Positions 1 to 11,341 are shown, counted from the stretch's first letter. The stretch: DNA of 64,000 bases from Pseudoscleropodium purum (GCA_963969395.1 OZ017798.1:20142173-20206172); one strand, 5' to 3'. A program made the numbers and translations. The notes: a model not told the origin generated them from the letters alone.

Positions 1-136
1 GGACCTCATTCAGTTTTGGCGACTTTTGAAAAAAAATTGATCCCATGGAAAGTTGGCACTTGGCAATCCAAACTTGAAATGTATGTTTTTATATTATAAA
101 AAGAAAGAGAAGAAAAGATTCTATATTAATCCTTAA

Positions 137-750
137 CCCCCTAAATGTCCAAAGCACTAAATCATGGTGCCACCAATATTTTGAAATTAAATAAAACCTA
201 ACCAAGTTGCTATTTTTAGCAATTGCTACTTTTTGAAGTCTAGTTGTAGCATCAAAAATCGGATTTTGAAAATGATTGATTATGATTTTCTATTCAAGAT
301 TTTGTGCAAGAGTGTCTATTGCAATCTTGACTTTTAGTAATGTTGGAAGCTCTTGGAAATGAGCCTCAAATACATTAGATTTCAAAGAAAAATTCACATT
401 AGAAATTCATTTTAAAAAAATTGTAGAAGAGATTTTGAGAAGTTGTAAATTGACAAGGGCTGTGCATGTTCTGTCCTTTAACCTCATATTTTTTTGGTGG
501 CAATTTTTTTAGATTTGACATTTGAAAAGAAGATTGAAAGACTTCAAATCACTTTCATAGTTTTACCACCTTCAAGATCAAACATTATAATCTTTCAATC
601 TATCAATAATATTGTTGTGTTTTCTTTTCTAACATGATCTCTAACATATCTAGTTTGAATTTGAATGTTTACAATTCAAAAAAATTGATACAACATATTA
701 AAATGTTGGCTTTTTGTTCAATTTAGAGCAAATTCCTAGAAGCTCAATGA
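137..750. repeat. TTAA-bounded AT-rich module, copy 1 (left end kept)
   Basis: This stretch matches 10740-11341 over most of its length; for example, both carry CTAACCAAGTTGCTATTTTT. A TTAA lies at 133-136, followed by CCCCCTAAATGTCC. The other copy ends with the reverse complement of nearly the same motif (GGACATTTAGGGA, then TTAA at 11342-11345). The two copies together therefore define an element of about 0.6-0.7 kb with inverted ends of about 17 bp and TTAA flanks. The right end of this copy is lost near 750. No coding potential is seen. It is probably a non-autonomous DNA element. Confidence 0.55.
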
Positions 751-1215
751 CAACTTTTGCTATTGTGTGCCACCTCACAAGCTCTTCATATGATGCTAAA
801 TTGCTAAGTTGGGGATGGAAAATGGTGAAGCCAAAAATAAAAAGTGACTAATTATGCTTGTTGCATTGGATGGTGTTTATTTAGTGATCCCATCATCATG
901 TAGTTGGTGTAATTGTTGGCATAATGCATTAGAGTTGCTCTTAATAGTTAGGTGTGAAAAAGGTTTATGTACATGCCTTTCAATATACCTTTCATGAAAG
1001 TAGTAAAAACCATCCAAAAACTATAAGAACAACTTAGATGAATGTCCATCTTATTTTTATTATATTTTAAAATTTTAATAAGTTATTTTTTTGGCTTCCT
1101 AAATACATATTCTTTTGTACTTTAATTAATTATTAGGCAAAATGCTATGTAAGTTGCTAGGAGTTACAATACCAATATTTTATTTCATTGGATTCATCAT
1201 AAGTAAGTATAGTGG
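751..1215. other. AT-rich spacer, no gene seen
   Basis: No open frame with recognisable protein content and no clear repeat was found here. Confidence 0.5.
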
Positions 1216-1795
1216 GGTACCAATCAAAATGTCGTTTTCGAATTCGCAGTGAGAAAAATTTCAATACTACCAACTTTGAAAGCCTCTCAAGAGCTCAAAA
1301 ATTGGTATTTTACCACAAAATGTTTACCAAAGAATTATCTCTTAAGTCAATTATATGTATGACAAATTTTAAGGCCAAAAGATTCACCGAAAAAAAGTTA
1401 TTCAAAATCTACCAACATTGGTAGCTGTGGAAATTATTTCACTACTGCCAACTTTGACAACCTCCCAAAGATTGAATTATTTTTTTTTTGCCATGAAATT
1501 CTTGGAACAAAAACCTCTTTATATTAATAACATATGATAAAAATTCAAGACCAAAAGATTAATATAAAAAAAGATATTAACAATCTACCAACATGTGTCG
1601 TTTTGAAAAACAATTGTGAAAACCGTTTCACTACTTCAACTTTGACACCCTCCTAAGGGCTGAAAAATTGCTTATTTATCATGAAATTTTTGGCACAACA
1701 TGATTTTTATGATAAAACATTCATGCCAAATTTCAAGGTCAAAAAATTTATACAAAAAAAAATATTTACAATCTACCAATGTGTGTAGTTGTGAG
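1216..1795. repeat. Degenerate tandem array, about three units of ~185 bp
   Basis: Three successive units begin near 1216, 1408 and 1586, and a fourth starts near 1771 and breaks off. Each unit starts with a CTACCAAC-like motif. It then has, in the same order, ACTACCAACTTTGA, a CCTC..AGGGCT-like block, CATGAAAT, and AAGGCCAAAAGATT before the next start. Spacing is 178-192 bp and the units have diverged a lot. The 70-residue open frame in unit 1 (1212-1424) is incidental. This could be a short satellite-like array. Confidence 0.65.
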
Positions 1796-2068
1796 ATACC
1801 TTTTATTAAAGACATTGAAATTGTTGAAGTATGTCAAACAATCATGCTTCTAGATTGAAATTCTCCAGATGATGCAATCTCTAATCACAAATGCTTCTCA
1901 AAAAAATCAAGGATAGCCAAATTTAGTTGTGTGCACTTGTCACATCTCAAAGATTGCACTTGTTTAAAAATTAGAGACCATACATGCATGAAGAAGTTTT
2001 TTCCTCTCAATAAGAATGCTTGCATTTACAATAAAGCATTATGGGATGTGGGATGATGAAAGAAGAAA

Positions 2069-2200
2069 GTGATGGGTAATTATTTTTTAAGCACAGGATT
2101 GAAACTTTTGGAGAAGCTCGATTGGCTTGCAAATTCTCCCGATCTCAATCCAATTGAGAACCTTTGTATTGCATGTGATCTAAAGGGACATTCCCTAGGT
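2069..2200 (+). pseudogene. Tc1/mariner-like transposase fragment
   Basis: The plus-strand frame reads LDWLANSPDLNPIENL at about 2117-2165. This matches the conserved block around the second and third catalytic acids of Tc1/mariner-type (DDE_3) transposases, where the family normally has W-P-A-x-SPDLNPIENLW. Only this block is recognisable. The expected tryptophan after ENL is cysteine, nothing upstream resembles the rest of the catalytic domain, and the frame ends soon after. I read it as a small relic of a transposase gene. The motif is distinctive but short. Confidence 0.6.
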
Positions 2201-2564
2201 GTCTGTCATGGGTGGTTTGCTTGTCGTAGGTTCCTTTACCTTATGTTCTATGCAAATAGGCAATGCTCTCCCTTCAATTACAACCATTACTCACAAACTT
2301 CCTTAAATACAAATCATTTCTAGTAATTACTTTACTCTTAAATAGAATACATGACAATGATGACACTAAAATATGTGAAATCCATTCAAACCCTGCCTCC
2401 AATTGGGATTGTATTGGCTCATTCTTTTGCAATTGAAATAAATTTAAATGTGTGCCTCCTAATAAAAATCCATTCAAAATCCCTAGCCTAGAAGGAGTAA
2501 CTACATGCTAACTACTAAGTAGAGACTGGAACTTGATTTTTTGGTGAGCTCTCTATGGAATCCT

Positions 2565-3590
2565 TGACACCTAAACACTCCAAAGTCCATAATCTGATTG
2601 TTGAACAAAGTGTCTTTGGTTAATGCTTTGTTCCAGTATCTTTTCATTCTTATAATGTAATACTAGAATCTTTAACAGATAACCTCCCCTTGATGATATT
2701 TAGGTGCACAATATATTTTTGTGCAAAGAAACAAGCAACAATGTGCAAAAACTCCAAAAGGATTCAGGCGTTACAGGGTTTATACGCAGAGCTCGTCACT
2801 CGAGGATTGTGGATCATAATCGTTCCAATTTAACGAAATTGATTTTGTACTGTTTGCAGTGTGGGACACATCGCAGCCCAAACTTACAGTCACCTGAGAA
2901 TTGCACGCAGTGGTATTTTTTTGAGTGCTTTCATAAGCAGCAAAGTCGGCATTTCGGCAAACTTGATCATCAAGTCGTTGCTAACAAGTTCTACGGGAGC
3001 GGGAGGCATCTTTCATCCTCTGATGGGTTGCATTTCCTCAGGAGAGGAAATCTCTGCGTCATGGAATGTGTGACTAACACGGTGCCATGCATCTTTTGCT
3101 CGTCAATCTTGGCCTTGCATCGATCCTCATGCTCTACACAACATGGTTCGATTAGCAGAAAGCCAACATGATTCTTCGTTCTTGTCTTGCACTCTTTGGC
3201 CCGGAATGTAGCAAAAGGTGACAGGAAACAGGGAGAAATTAAGATGCTTGCGTAAGCTGCTATGGAGCTAGCAGAGGATACGGACGGTTTTGTAAAGCAT
3301 GGGGGTTCATGGTTGTCATAGTGGACGGACGTCCGGTTCGCCTGTCCGTTAGAGGTCTCGCCCGTCTGATACAGTCAACATATAGTTGACTTTCTGATAA
3401 TGGAAAAATAGACTACGTGGATGCCATGTGGATTAAGGAACATGCTGGGAGCGCGGACGAGATCATCAGGTTACAAAATTAAAGCCATCCGGACCGTCCG
3501 TCCGTCCTGTCCGATGACCCTAACTTGCCTGTTATGACAACCATGATGCGGTTCCATCCTGAGAAATTTCTCAACCAGTAGCAGTGATTT
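2565..3590. repeat. Dispersed repeat R3, copy 1
   Basis: This segment is shared with 21880-22480 and 38490-39400. The best-kept core runs through GTGACTAACACGGTGCCATG and the following CATCTTTTGCTCG block. It is more GC-rich than its surroundings, and both strands have frames that are open in one copy and broken in another. It may therefore be decayed coding or transcribed sequence, but no protein family is recognised. In this copy a MITE interrupts the repeat at 3308-3545. Similarity to copy 3 resumes near 4850 after about 1.25 kb of unrelated DNA. Confidence 0.75.
3308..3545. mobile_element. hAT-type MITE (CATGGTTGTCATA ends), copy 1
   Basis: The element is 238 bp. It begins CATGGTTGTCATA and ends with TATGACAACCATG, perfect inverted ends of 13 bp. 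Just inside are GGACG/CGTCC clusters such as GGACGTCCGG and CCGTCCGTCCG. It is flanked by ATGGGGGTT on the left and ATGCGGTT on the right. R3 copy 3 carries the uninterrupted target ATGGGGTT at 39273-39280, which confirms insertion with an 8-bp duplication as in the hAT superfamily. It has no coding capacity. A second copy lies at 36787-37105. Confidence 0.85.
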
Positions 3591-4469
3591 TTTTAGGCAA
3601 TAAAAAGACTAACAACACCAAAAAAATGATCTTTTGCACCAAACCCATGGAAAAATTTGGAGATTAAAAAGTTTGAAAAGCCAAATCTAAATCTTGGATC
3701 ACATCCTAGTAGCCATCACCTCAACTATGAATATTAGAGTTTGCCACTTTGTCACCACTTGTCTAAATGTTGATTCAACAACTCTTCATTCGCAGTCACC
3801 TAAAATAGAACAAAGATATGGATATAAACTATAGCCACATATATGTAGGTACCTTTGTGTATCACTAGGTGTTGTAATCATAAAACATCAAGGTTGCACC
3901 ATTGCTGAAGTAATTGTTGCCCCACTTACTGCTATAAATGGTGTGATTAAGACTTTGATAAATATGGCTATGTATCAAGAGAGGCTCATGATGCACTTGT
4001 TTGTTTGTTGATGTGTTTTGACACAAGTGTGCTATGGTTGTTTAATAAGTGAGGACTTTTAGGCAGTCTCCAAATGTCGATTCAACAATTATGCATTATC
4101 TATAGCAAGTTTTTTGAGTCAAAATTTGGTTTTCCCCCATTTTGCATCACTCTTCAAAACTTGGTTGCCTTATTTTGCACTAGCCCTAGAGCTGAAATTG
4201 CCATAGATGTTTTTTCAGATTTTGTTTTGTAGCCATACAACTCACACTAATTCCTAACTTGAAGCCAAATTTTGCACCAAAAGTAAATTTGAAAACACCT
4301 AACCTCATCCACTTACTTCTCACCTGGAGCCTATATGGCTATATGCAGATTCCTTTAAATTTAAATAAAACAAAACATTGTCCAATAGGAAGAGTCATTC
4401 ACCACAATACCATTCTTTACGGAATGGTCATGTGGTAATTCCCCATTAGCTTAGCACTAGCTCTCCATG
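3591..4469. other. AT-rich insert splitting repeat R3, no gene seen
   Basis: This DNA separates the two parts of R3 copy 1 and is absent from copy 3. It contains a weak internal duplication: AAATGTTGATTCAACAACT near 3765 and AAATGTCGATTCAACAATT near 4075. No gene is recognised. Confidence 0.45.
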
Positions 4470-4576
4470 GCAAAATATACTTGTTTTGTGAAATGTTCTT
4501 CACGTCCATTATTCTCCTCCAAAGGTGAATAATGGGCATGAAGAACATTTCTTCATATAAGTACATTCCTTTGAGC
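4470..4576. repeat. Hairpin-forming inverted repeat
   Basis: The core at 4490-4551 has arms of about 27-28 nt that start AAATGTTCTTCA. The arms have three mismatches and a 6-nt loop (TCCAAA). Weaker pairing extends outward to about 50 nt per arm. The size and imperfect pairing resemble a small-RNA precursor or a tiny MITE. Expression cannot be judged from the sequence. Confidence 0.6.
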
Positions 4577-4845
4577 TTTTGCTTGCTACATTTCTAGTGC
4601 GTTGTGCCAATGCTTGAGTTGTGTGCCCCCATCCTCCATTCCTCATTGCCCGGACGTTCTAAGCCTTCATCTTGTGTTCCTTGTCAAATGTAGCTGTAGT
4701 TTCCAATTCTCCACTTTCATTCTCCAAACAACAAAAAAGGGGTGTCATACCTTCTTCATGATTTCTAGCTCCTAATTGACTCCTCTTTTTCTCTCCTCAA
4801 CTTCTCATTTTTTTAGAGAAATTTTGTTTTCGGAGAAGATGTGAC

Positions 4846-5410
4846 TACCCTAGTATATACTGCATATAGTGTATCTCAGTTGTTTACAGTAGGCTAGATT
4901 TCCAATGTCACTTTCAACAGAATTTGTACGTACGTACTCTGCCTGGTTGCGCCGACACCTGCCACAGATTCTGTTCCATCTCGTGTATTGTAAAAGGAAA
5001 ATGAACAGGGTTCTACAGCTCCCCAGCAACTGCGACAACTACCAGAGGCCTTCAAACAAACACGAGCTCCAGTTCGTTTCTGCATCCGAGATTCTTCGCA
5101 TTGTCTTAGACGAGTCTTGGAAACCGCAGGACATCAAACTTCTTGTTTATGCTGCAGAGTCAAGAATTCTATGTATAAGAGGAGAGGAGAGTGTCCAAGA
5201 CAAGAATCAGGTTGATCCACAAGACTAGCGAGAATTGCTCTTCATATTTTAGCATCCTTTTTACCGCACTCCAAGAGTCTGCTAATTCGAGTCAGTACCC
5301 GGATTCTTCTGTTCCGCAGTTTGGGAGAATCACTGTTTGGGAGAATTATTCAGCAGAGAATGCTGAATCTAATAGCTGGGTACAATATTCAACATATTCC
5401 CAATGACTTC
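4846..5410. other. Unassigned GC-richer segment, continuation of R3
   Basis: The first ~80 bp match 39315-39400, sharing TATCTCAGTTGTTTACA. After that the segment is unique. A 107-codon plus-strand frame (4905-5228) and overlapping minus-strand frames are present, but none resembles a known family. It may be part of a decayed gene. Confidence 0.3.
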
Positions 5411-5456
5411 AGGGTTTAGAGCAAAATTTGTGCAGTTGAATCTGTCATCTCATTCT

Positions 5457-6333
5457 ACAGTCAGGTCCAGTTCATTTATGAACTGCCTGTTTGAACTGCT
5501 TACAAAAACGGGACAATGTAGATTGTAATTTTGTTTTGTTTTGGGTCAAAATTATTATCACAGAATCCGTACACAATCCCACTCAAGCTTACCAAAATTC
5601 AGTTTCAAAAAAGCTAATCTCCAGCAAAAGCAAATATTGGAAGTCAAATTTTCATAGTTTTACATAATATTTTATTGCAAGCAATCACTGATGAATTTTT
5701 TTTTATTCAATTGCATAGATATGTAGGGAACTTCAATATGCACATCCTTCATATTAAAAAACACCCCATTAAGTAACAAAAATATAAGCTCCTAGTAAGA
5801 GCTCAATATGAGGCATCATGTGACCAAACTTTGTAAAATAGATATCTCTAGATTTTAATTGATTTTGGCAAAGAAATTGTACCATTCTATTCAAATGTAC
5901 CACATTAATTACCATATGAAGGAAAAATAGAAAAAATAATTATAATGAAGAGATATCAATTTTCATAACTTTTGAGCATTGTCACCTCAATATTGAAATT
6001 TCTGTAGAAGGAATTGTGAAACTTTTTTGGAGATGCTTGCAAAGAGAAAGATGTGCTTATGGGTGTTTCCTACATGTATCCACAATTGTACTAAAAAAAT
6101 TCACCACTAATTTCTTGCAATAAAATATTTTGTAAAATCATGAAAATTGACTTCAAAATTTTGCCAAAAATGGAGTTTTTGTTTTTTCAAACTAAAATTT
6201 GATAGGCTTGAATGAGGTTGTGTGAGGATGCAATGATAATTTTATTTACAAAAACATAATAATTATACTACATATTATAAATAAAAAATTGAATGCCTCA
6301 GCAAGGCAACTTGTAAATGAACTGGACTTGACT
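5457..6333. mobile_element. Foldback element with ~290-bp inverted arms
   Basis: The left arm (about 5457-5755) pairs with the right arm (about 6046-6333, read in reverse complement) along its whole length. Both arms share TCCAGTTCATTTA at the tip, CACAATCC/CACAACC with ACTCAAGC in the middle, and AATATTTTATTGCAAG followed by TGRTGAATTTTTTT further in. A loop of about 290 bp separates them. There is no coding sequence and no certain target-site duplication. It resembles Foldback or MULE-derived long-TIR elements, and a transcript through it would fold into a long imperfect dsRNA. Confidence 0.75.
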
Positions 6334-6724
6334 ATATATATAGTTCCTGAAAGTAGTTTTCAAGCTCGTTTCAAGAAAAAAATTACCGAGGATATGTTGA
6401 GTATCTTGGAGATTGTTCTAACCATAACAAAAAGTCAAATTTTTGATATGTTTTATTAATTTAAAAAAAGATTATAACGGTATAATCTTATTTGCTATAC
6501 GTGTTTATGGATGACTTTAGAAAAGAAAACACGAGAATATCACATTTGGATTGAAAGATTATAATGTTTAAAGTCAATTTATATATTCTTCATTCCATGA
6601 GGATTCATTTCAAATCTTGTTTCAAAATGACCACTGACAACCTAGCCAATGACAAAACGCCCATCAATCTAATGTTTTGAATTTACCTTCAACTAAGCCC
6701 TAAACAAAACTGAAGACATTTTTG
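6334..6724. other. AT-rich spacer, no gene seen
   Basis: No coding frame or repeat was recognised before duplicon A begins. Confidence 0.4.
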
Positions 6725-7743
6725 GATCATCTTGGATTATGCTGCTTGGAGTGAAAAGGGCCAAAATGACCCTAACACATATTTTGATCATTTGAGATTG
6801 AATCTAATGTTCACTTTAGTGACAATATAATTCACTTAATTTAGCACTTGCTTTTAAAGTATTCAATACCTTGTAAAATATTAAATGAACATCAAGTGGT
6901 ACAAGAAGAAAAATGAGGAATTAATGATTATTTGGTTCAGACTAACATGTTCAAGCACATAATCGCCAATTTTTGTAGCATGTTTTCATAGACGTGGTCT
7001 CTTGCATGATCATCTGTAATCAAAGTTTAGAAGCGTCTCCTATAACATGATTAGTCGATGATGGATCGGATTGAAGTTAACGCACGCAGTTGATTGAAGA
7101 TTCATACCAACCATCTCTGGTGAATGACTAGAAAAACCAACTCCCCAAATGAACACTTTTTCCTCACTTTTGCTCCAAGCACAATCCACAAAAAAACACT
7201 CTCTAAGTACTTACTTTTAAGGCCCATTCTCCGATATTCAATTTTCTTCAATCAGAAATATCATATCCAACCAGAATCCAGTCTGGGAACAAATTTATGC
7301 ACATCCAAAATTCCATCAATCCAAATTGGATTATTTTTCCAAAAGACCACCATGCCAACAGGGCATCAGTGACTGTCCACTGCACCGACAAGAGAAGTGA
7401 CTTTGGATTGCAGCTCCTGCAGAGGTTCAGACATTCAAATCCTTTGTAATTTCACATTATTTAACAAGACTCTGGATCCTGAACAAATTTGCTGCGACAG
7501 TAGTTCGCAGCGTCAGTTCACCGCTTCCACTGCTGCCTTTCCCTGAATCCAAAGTTCGAAGCATATATCGTTCACAAAACTACCTAAAACACTAAGCAAC
7601 ACATTCGAATTCGAACTCTATCCCTGCCGTATCTGACCATTCTTGGACAGACCAGTTGACACCAAGAGATCGGTACGTGATTTTGGCCCTTTGAAATTCA
7701 ATCTATTCAATCCATGAAAATCACCACTTTTCAAGAGGTGGTG

Positions 7744-8057
7744 TCATTTTTTGATGAATCTGGTAACTGCGGAAATGTGCCCATACAAGAGTGCGCTACA
7801 TTCCATTGTCACTCGTATGTCATGTTCATGCCATAATCCGGACGAAATTTCAGTCCCCGCGACCCTAAAAAATATACAACATAAACAGAAGTAATGATAG
7901 GAAGCCAGGTTACAACAAAATAAGACTTCGTCCCAAAGATTGTTGCAAAATTGCGGAGCTCTAAACTGCCTGCAAATGAGAAGCAGAAAAGAAGAAATAG
8001 GATGGCCACAAATAGACGCCATTGTGCAGTCCTAACGGCCGTTTGCAGCCGCATCAC
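7744..8057 (-). pseudogene. Relic of ankyrin-PGG gene 2, last two membrane helices (copy A)
   Basis: The minus-strand frame from 8057 gives about 82 residues. It has a hydrophobic stretch rich in LF (FVAILFLLFCFSFAG) and a second helix (VTWLPIITSVYVVYFLG). The spacing and flanking charge pattern follow the C-terminal pair of helices in gene 1 of duplicon C. A possible splice acceptor (TTAATCTTCAG) lies just upstream. The preceding helix-1/2 exon, present in copy B, is deleted here. It is a relic of a second gene once next to gene 1. The assignment rests on the membrane pattern and on synteny with B and C. Confidence 0.55.
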
Positions 8058-8538
8058 CTCGTGTTCTGAAGATTAAATTGTGTTAGTCAACTAGTGTAGC
8101 ACCCCTAGAGGACCAAGATATCAAGTTTTTGCCCTCACGTTTTAATGAGTCGATTTGAATAAGTCATTTGTAGACTATTTTGGTTCAATTTGGATTATGA
8201 ATATGACCAACACCTGTACTGCTCTTCACCAACACTAATGACATGAAAAATGACTTCATCTGAATCATAATTTTCACAATACGATCAATTGAATTGTCCC
8301 ATTTCAAACCTGGGATCTTTTTGTCGTTTACGAGTTCAAGTAAGACTGATCAAAATTCCTCAAATTTTACGCCTCGTGCACCTCATCAAATCTTTCAAAG
8401 TGCAAAATAGGATTGTAGTCCCTTATTTCTCTTTTTTATTCTTTTCTTTGAAAGATCAGTAACCTTCCATCTAAAACAGGAGTACGTGCGGGAGGTTAGG
8501 AATAAGATTCAATCAAGAAATATCCCCATGTAGTCCTC

Positions 8539-9660
8539 CTATGCCCAGTACTCAAAAAAAATTATCATAACCAAAGCAGTAACTGGAGGAAGTAAAAACA
8601 CAACCACTCTAACATATTTATCTCTTGACGCAACCTTGTCAAAGACTAACTCTCTAGCAGCCGAGAAGGCGAAAATGAGTGATACAAGGGCCGTGAGCAG
8701 ACACTTTCGCGCAAGGTTGAGCGCCCGTCGCAGCACCCGCAGCTTCACTTTCAAGGATGCGTCTGTGTTCGGGAATGTTGCCAAAACTCCAAGTCCAAGG
8801 GACACCACGGAGAACCCAAATGCCAACGAGATACCGAAAAAAAATCTGGAATTCGCACTCCGGTTGAAACTTGGTGATGGTGCTCCAGAGTCTGAGTTCG
8901 GCATGCCTCCAGGAGGCTGCAGCCACGCGCCGAAGGACGCTGCTACCACCAGCGCCGCACCCACCAGAACAGCATTCGCGGACGTCGCAGTCCTCGTTCT
9001 CTCTTGCTGCAAACAGTTCAAATCCGAGGCTTCCAAAAATTCCCCAAGCTCACGAAATTTGTTCTGTCGGGCTAAGTCCAAGGGCGTCGAATTACTCCAG
9101 GTCATGGCAAAGATGTTCACAGGGTCGGACGCAAACTCCACTTGGCAAGGCTGTCGCAGCAGGAGCCTGGCTATGGCTGTGTGCCCGCTCATGGCAGCCA
9201 AGTGGAGAGGTGTGCAACCGCCGTAGTACGCACCGACATCATCTGGCTCACTGGTGGCTGCAAGAAATCTATCCGGGAGCACCAATGAAGACGTCGTGAG
9301 GAGTTGCACGACGTTCTTGTGTGAGTGCCGGACGGCCAAGTGCAGCGGGGTGTAGCCAAAGCAATCCTTGGCGTTCACAACATCTCTGGAAATCTCTGGG
9401 CGGCTCAATAAGAATTCCACAATCTCCTCGTGCCCCTCCATTGCCGCCAAGTGGAGAGGAGTTCGGTTGAAGTAATAGTCACGTCCAGCTTTGAAGTCCA
9501 AAGGATGGTGGCCGCTAACCAGTTCAGTCCGGAACAGGTCAAGACTCCCCGACCTCGCTCGCTAGAGAACAGTCGGTGGGGCAGTCCGATCTGCTGTCGG
9601 GGTTTGTCTGTTCCCAATCTCCACATCTCCTGGAACCTCATTTTCCTCCTTATTGGCCAT
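8539..9660 (-). pseudogene. Ankyrin-PGG gene 1, copy A, nonsense mutation at codon 33
   Basis: This would encode a membrane-anchored ankyrin protein of the plant ACD6/ITN1-like type. The product would be 373 residues if read from the conserved start MANKEEN (9660). It keeps the ankyrin repeats, with RTPLHLAAMEGHEEIVEFLL, GYTPLHLAVRHSH and CTPLHLAAMSGHTAIARLLL in order, then the PGG motif LQPPGG and four hydrophobic helices. Codon 33 is TAG (9562-9564), where intact copy C has GAG. The frame after the stop is open for 320 residues from a methionine at 9501, so a product lacking the first 53 residues is possible. I think it is a recently inactivated pseudogene. The start was chosen because the ATG-GCC/A-AAY beginning is shared by copies A, B, C, D and E1. 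Confidence 0.85.
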
Positions 9661-10310
9661 GTCCCTCGTCCTCTCCTCCGAGCTCACAGAGTTACAGATC
9701 GACCTGCACCAAACCAAAGCAAACGATGCTCCAGTGAGGTCAAGAACCGGTATTTACCAAAAACTCCGAATCGAAGGAGCTAGCTTCTGGATCTTGCGCT
9801 CACTTCATCCAAGTACTGCAGCAACTTATAGGTGCTGCACCTAGTGTGAAGGAGACAGGAACGAATTAATTAACCCGGGTCATTCCACATGACCACAGCG
9901 ACTCCGAACAATGTCGGAGATCGAATCGGGAGGTTGAGGATCCCCCTGGCTAGTTGATTCGATCAAAACCGACACGGCTCGATCTCTTATGGAACGCGCT
10001 GGTGGTAGCTTTATTCAAGCCAATGGAGAACATTTGCGGACTATGATACTCTTGATATTTGATCGATCACAACAGTAACGCAAGCTCGTGCACGCTCCTA
10101 GTTAAAAAAAACTCTAGATATCCATAACTATCCGGAGATCGGTAGTACTGATCTCCCCCAAGTTGCCAAATTTCCAACTTTGCTACTTAGAAAGTCAACA
10201 ATGCCAGTATTATATTTCATTGGGTCCAGAGTGCGCGAGTAATTATGCTTGGCATGCTGGGACGGGATGTACTCTTGAGGTTCCCTGTTAAGCACGAAGA
10301 TACCTCGACT

Positions 10311-10338
10311 GAATTCGACCAGAAAACTGGTCGAATTC
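10311..10338. repeat. Perfect 12-bp palindrome upstream of gene 1A
   Basis: GAATTCGACCAG, a loop AAAA and CTGGTCGAATTC form a perfect stem. The equivalent sites in duplicons B (near 34097-34125) and C (near 42950-42975) have one to three mismatches in the stem. It lies about 650 bp upstream of the gene-1 start. Any regulatory role is speculative. Confidence 0.6.
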
Positions 10339-10739
10339 TGAAGCCAAGCCTGAAAAGATTTCAGCTGAAGGCGGATTAATTTGTGTCATCTGGAAAGTTT
10401 CTAGTGCAAAAAAATTTCTTGGAAGCTGGAGTAATCGTAGTGAATGATTTTGGAAATGGAGTTGGAAATTCTCTTACTGTAGTAATTATGGTTGAATTAT
10501 CTACATAAGAAGATACATAAGAAGATGCTTAATCCTGTAACGCTACCACAAACACCAAGGGTCCAATGAATTACGAAGAATCTTTGCATGTAGGACAGAA
10601 GTGACATTGTTTCCCTCTGGGATTTTGTGCAAAAAGGGGAGACCTTCTAGAGTAGCTAAGTAGCTTGTCCTTGAATGAGTGTTTTTGGTTTTCTTGACCC
10701 TTCAATATCTGAGGCATCGGAATCTGATGTTTGAGAAAC

Positions 10740-11341
10740 TTTGAAGTTAAACAAAATCTAACCAAGTTGCTATTTTTAGCGGTTTATATATTTTTTTAAG
10801 TTCTTGAAGTCTAGTTTTAGCATCAAAAATTTGATCTTGAAAATAAATGATAGTGATTTTTCTATTCAAGATTTTGTGCAAGGGTACCCATTGCAATCTT
10901 GACTTCCCATAGTGTTGAGAGCTCTTGGAAATGAGCCTCAAATACACTAGATCTTGGTGAAATAATCACATTCAAAATTCATTTAAAAAAATTGTAGAGT
11001 AGATTTTAAGAAGCCATAAATTGATTGGGGTTATACATGTTAGGTCCTTTAACCTCATATTTTTGTATCACCAACTTTTTAGATTTGACTTGTAAAAAGA
11101 GGATTGAAAGACTTCACATCACTTTTGCAATTTTAACACACTCATGGTCAAACATTATAATCTTTCACTCTAGAAGTGATATTGTTGTGTATTCTTTTTC
11201 TATAAGATCTCTAACATGTCTAGTTTAAATTTGTACAATTACATTTCAAAAGAAACTAATACAACTTAACAAAATGTTGGCATTTTGTTCAATTCAAAGT
11301 AAATTCCAAGAAACTCAAAATAGGCCCTGGACATTTAGGGA
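10740..11341. repeat. TTAA-bounded AT-rich module, copy 2 (right end kept)
   Basis: This is homologous to 137-750. It ends GGACATTTAGGGA followed by TTAA at 11342-11345, the mirror of the left end of copy 1. It lies inside the upstream part of duplicon A: the related sequence in B and C is continuous, but here it is split, resuming at 11560. That is consistent with insertion after duplication. The left boundary is unclear. No coding sequence is seen. Confidence 0.55.

Larger units (their letters stand above)
6725..10560. repeat. Duplicon A (ankyrin-PGG segment)
   Basis: This segment is paralogous to duplicon B (29925-34385) and duplicon C (39816-43650). The shared order, read left to right, is a common 3' flank, a relic of ankyrin-PGG gene 2, a ~200-bp spacer, gene 1 on the minus strand, and about 700 bp of gene-1 upstream DNA. 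The start matches C through ATCATCTTGGATTATGC. The remaining upstream part continues at 11560-11930, separated by a repeat module at 10740-11341. Gene 1 carries a nonsense codon here. Confidence 0.8.

Noticed and set aside
8636..9299. Plus-strand frames of 142-196 codons opposite ankyrin-PGG gene 1A (and similar ones opposite gene 1C)
   Set aside because: They mirror the coding minus strand, have no recognisable family, and exist because the GC-rich gene is open on both strands.
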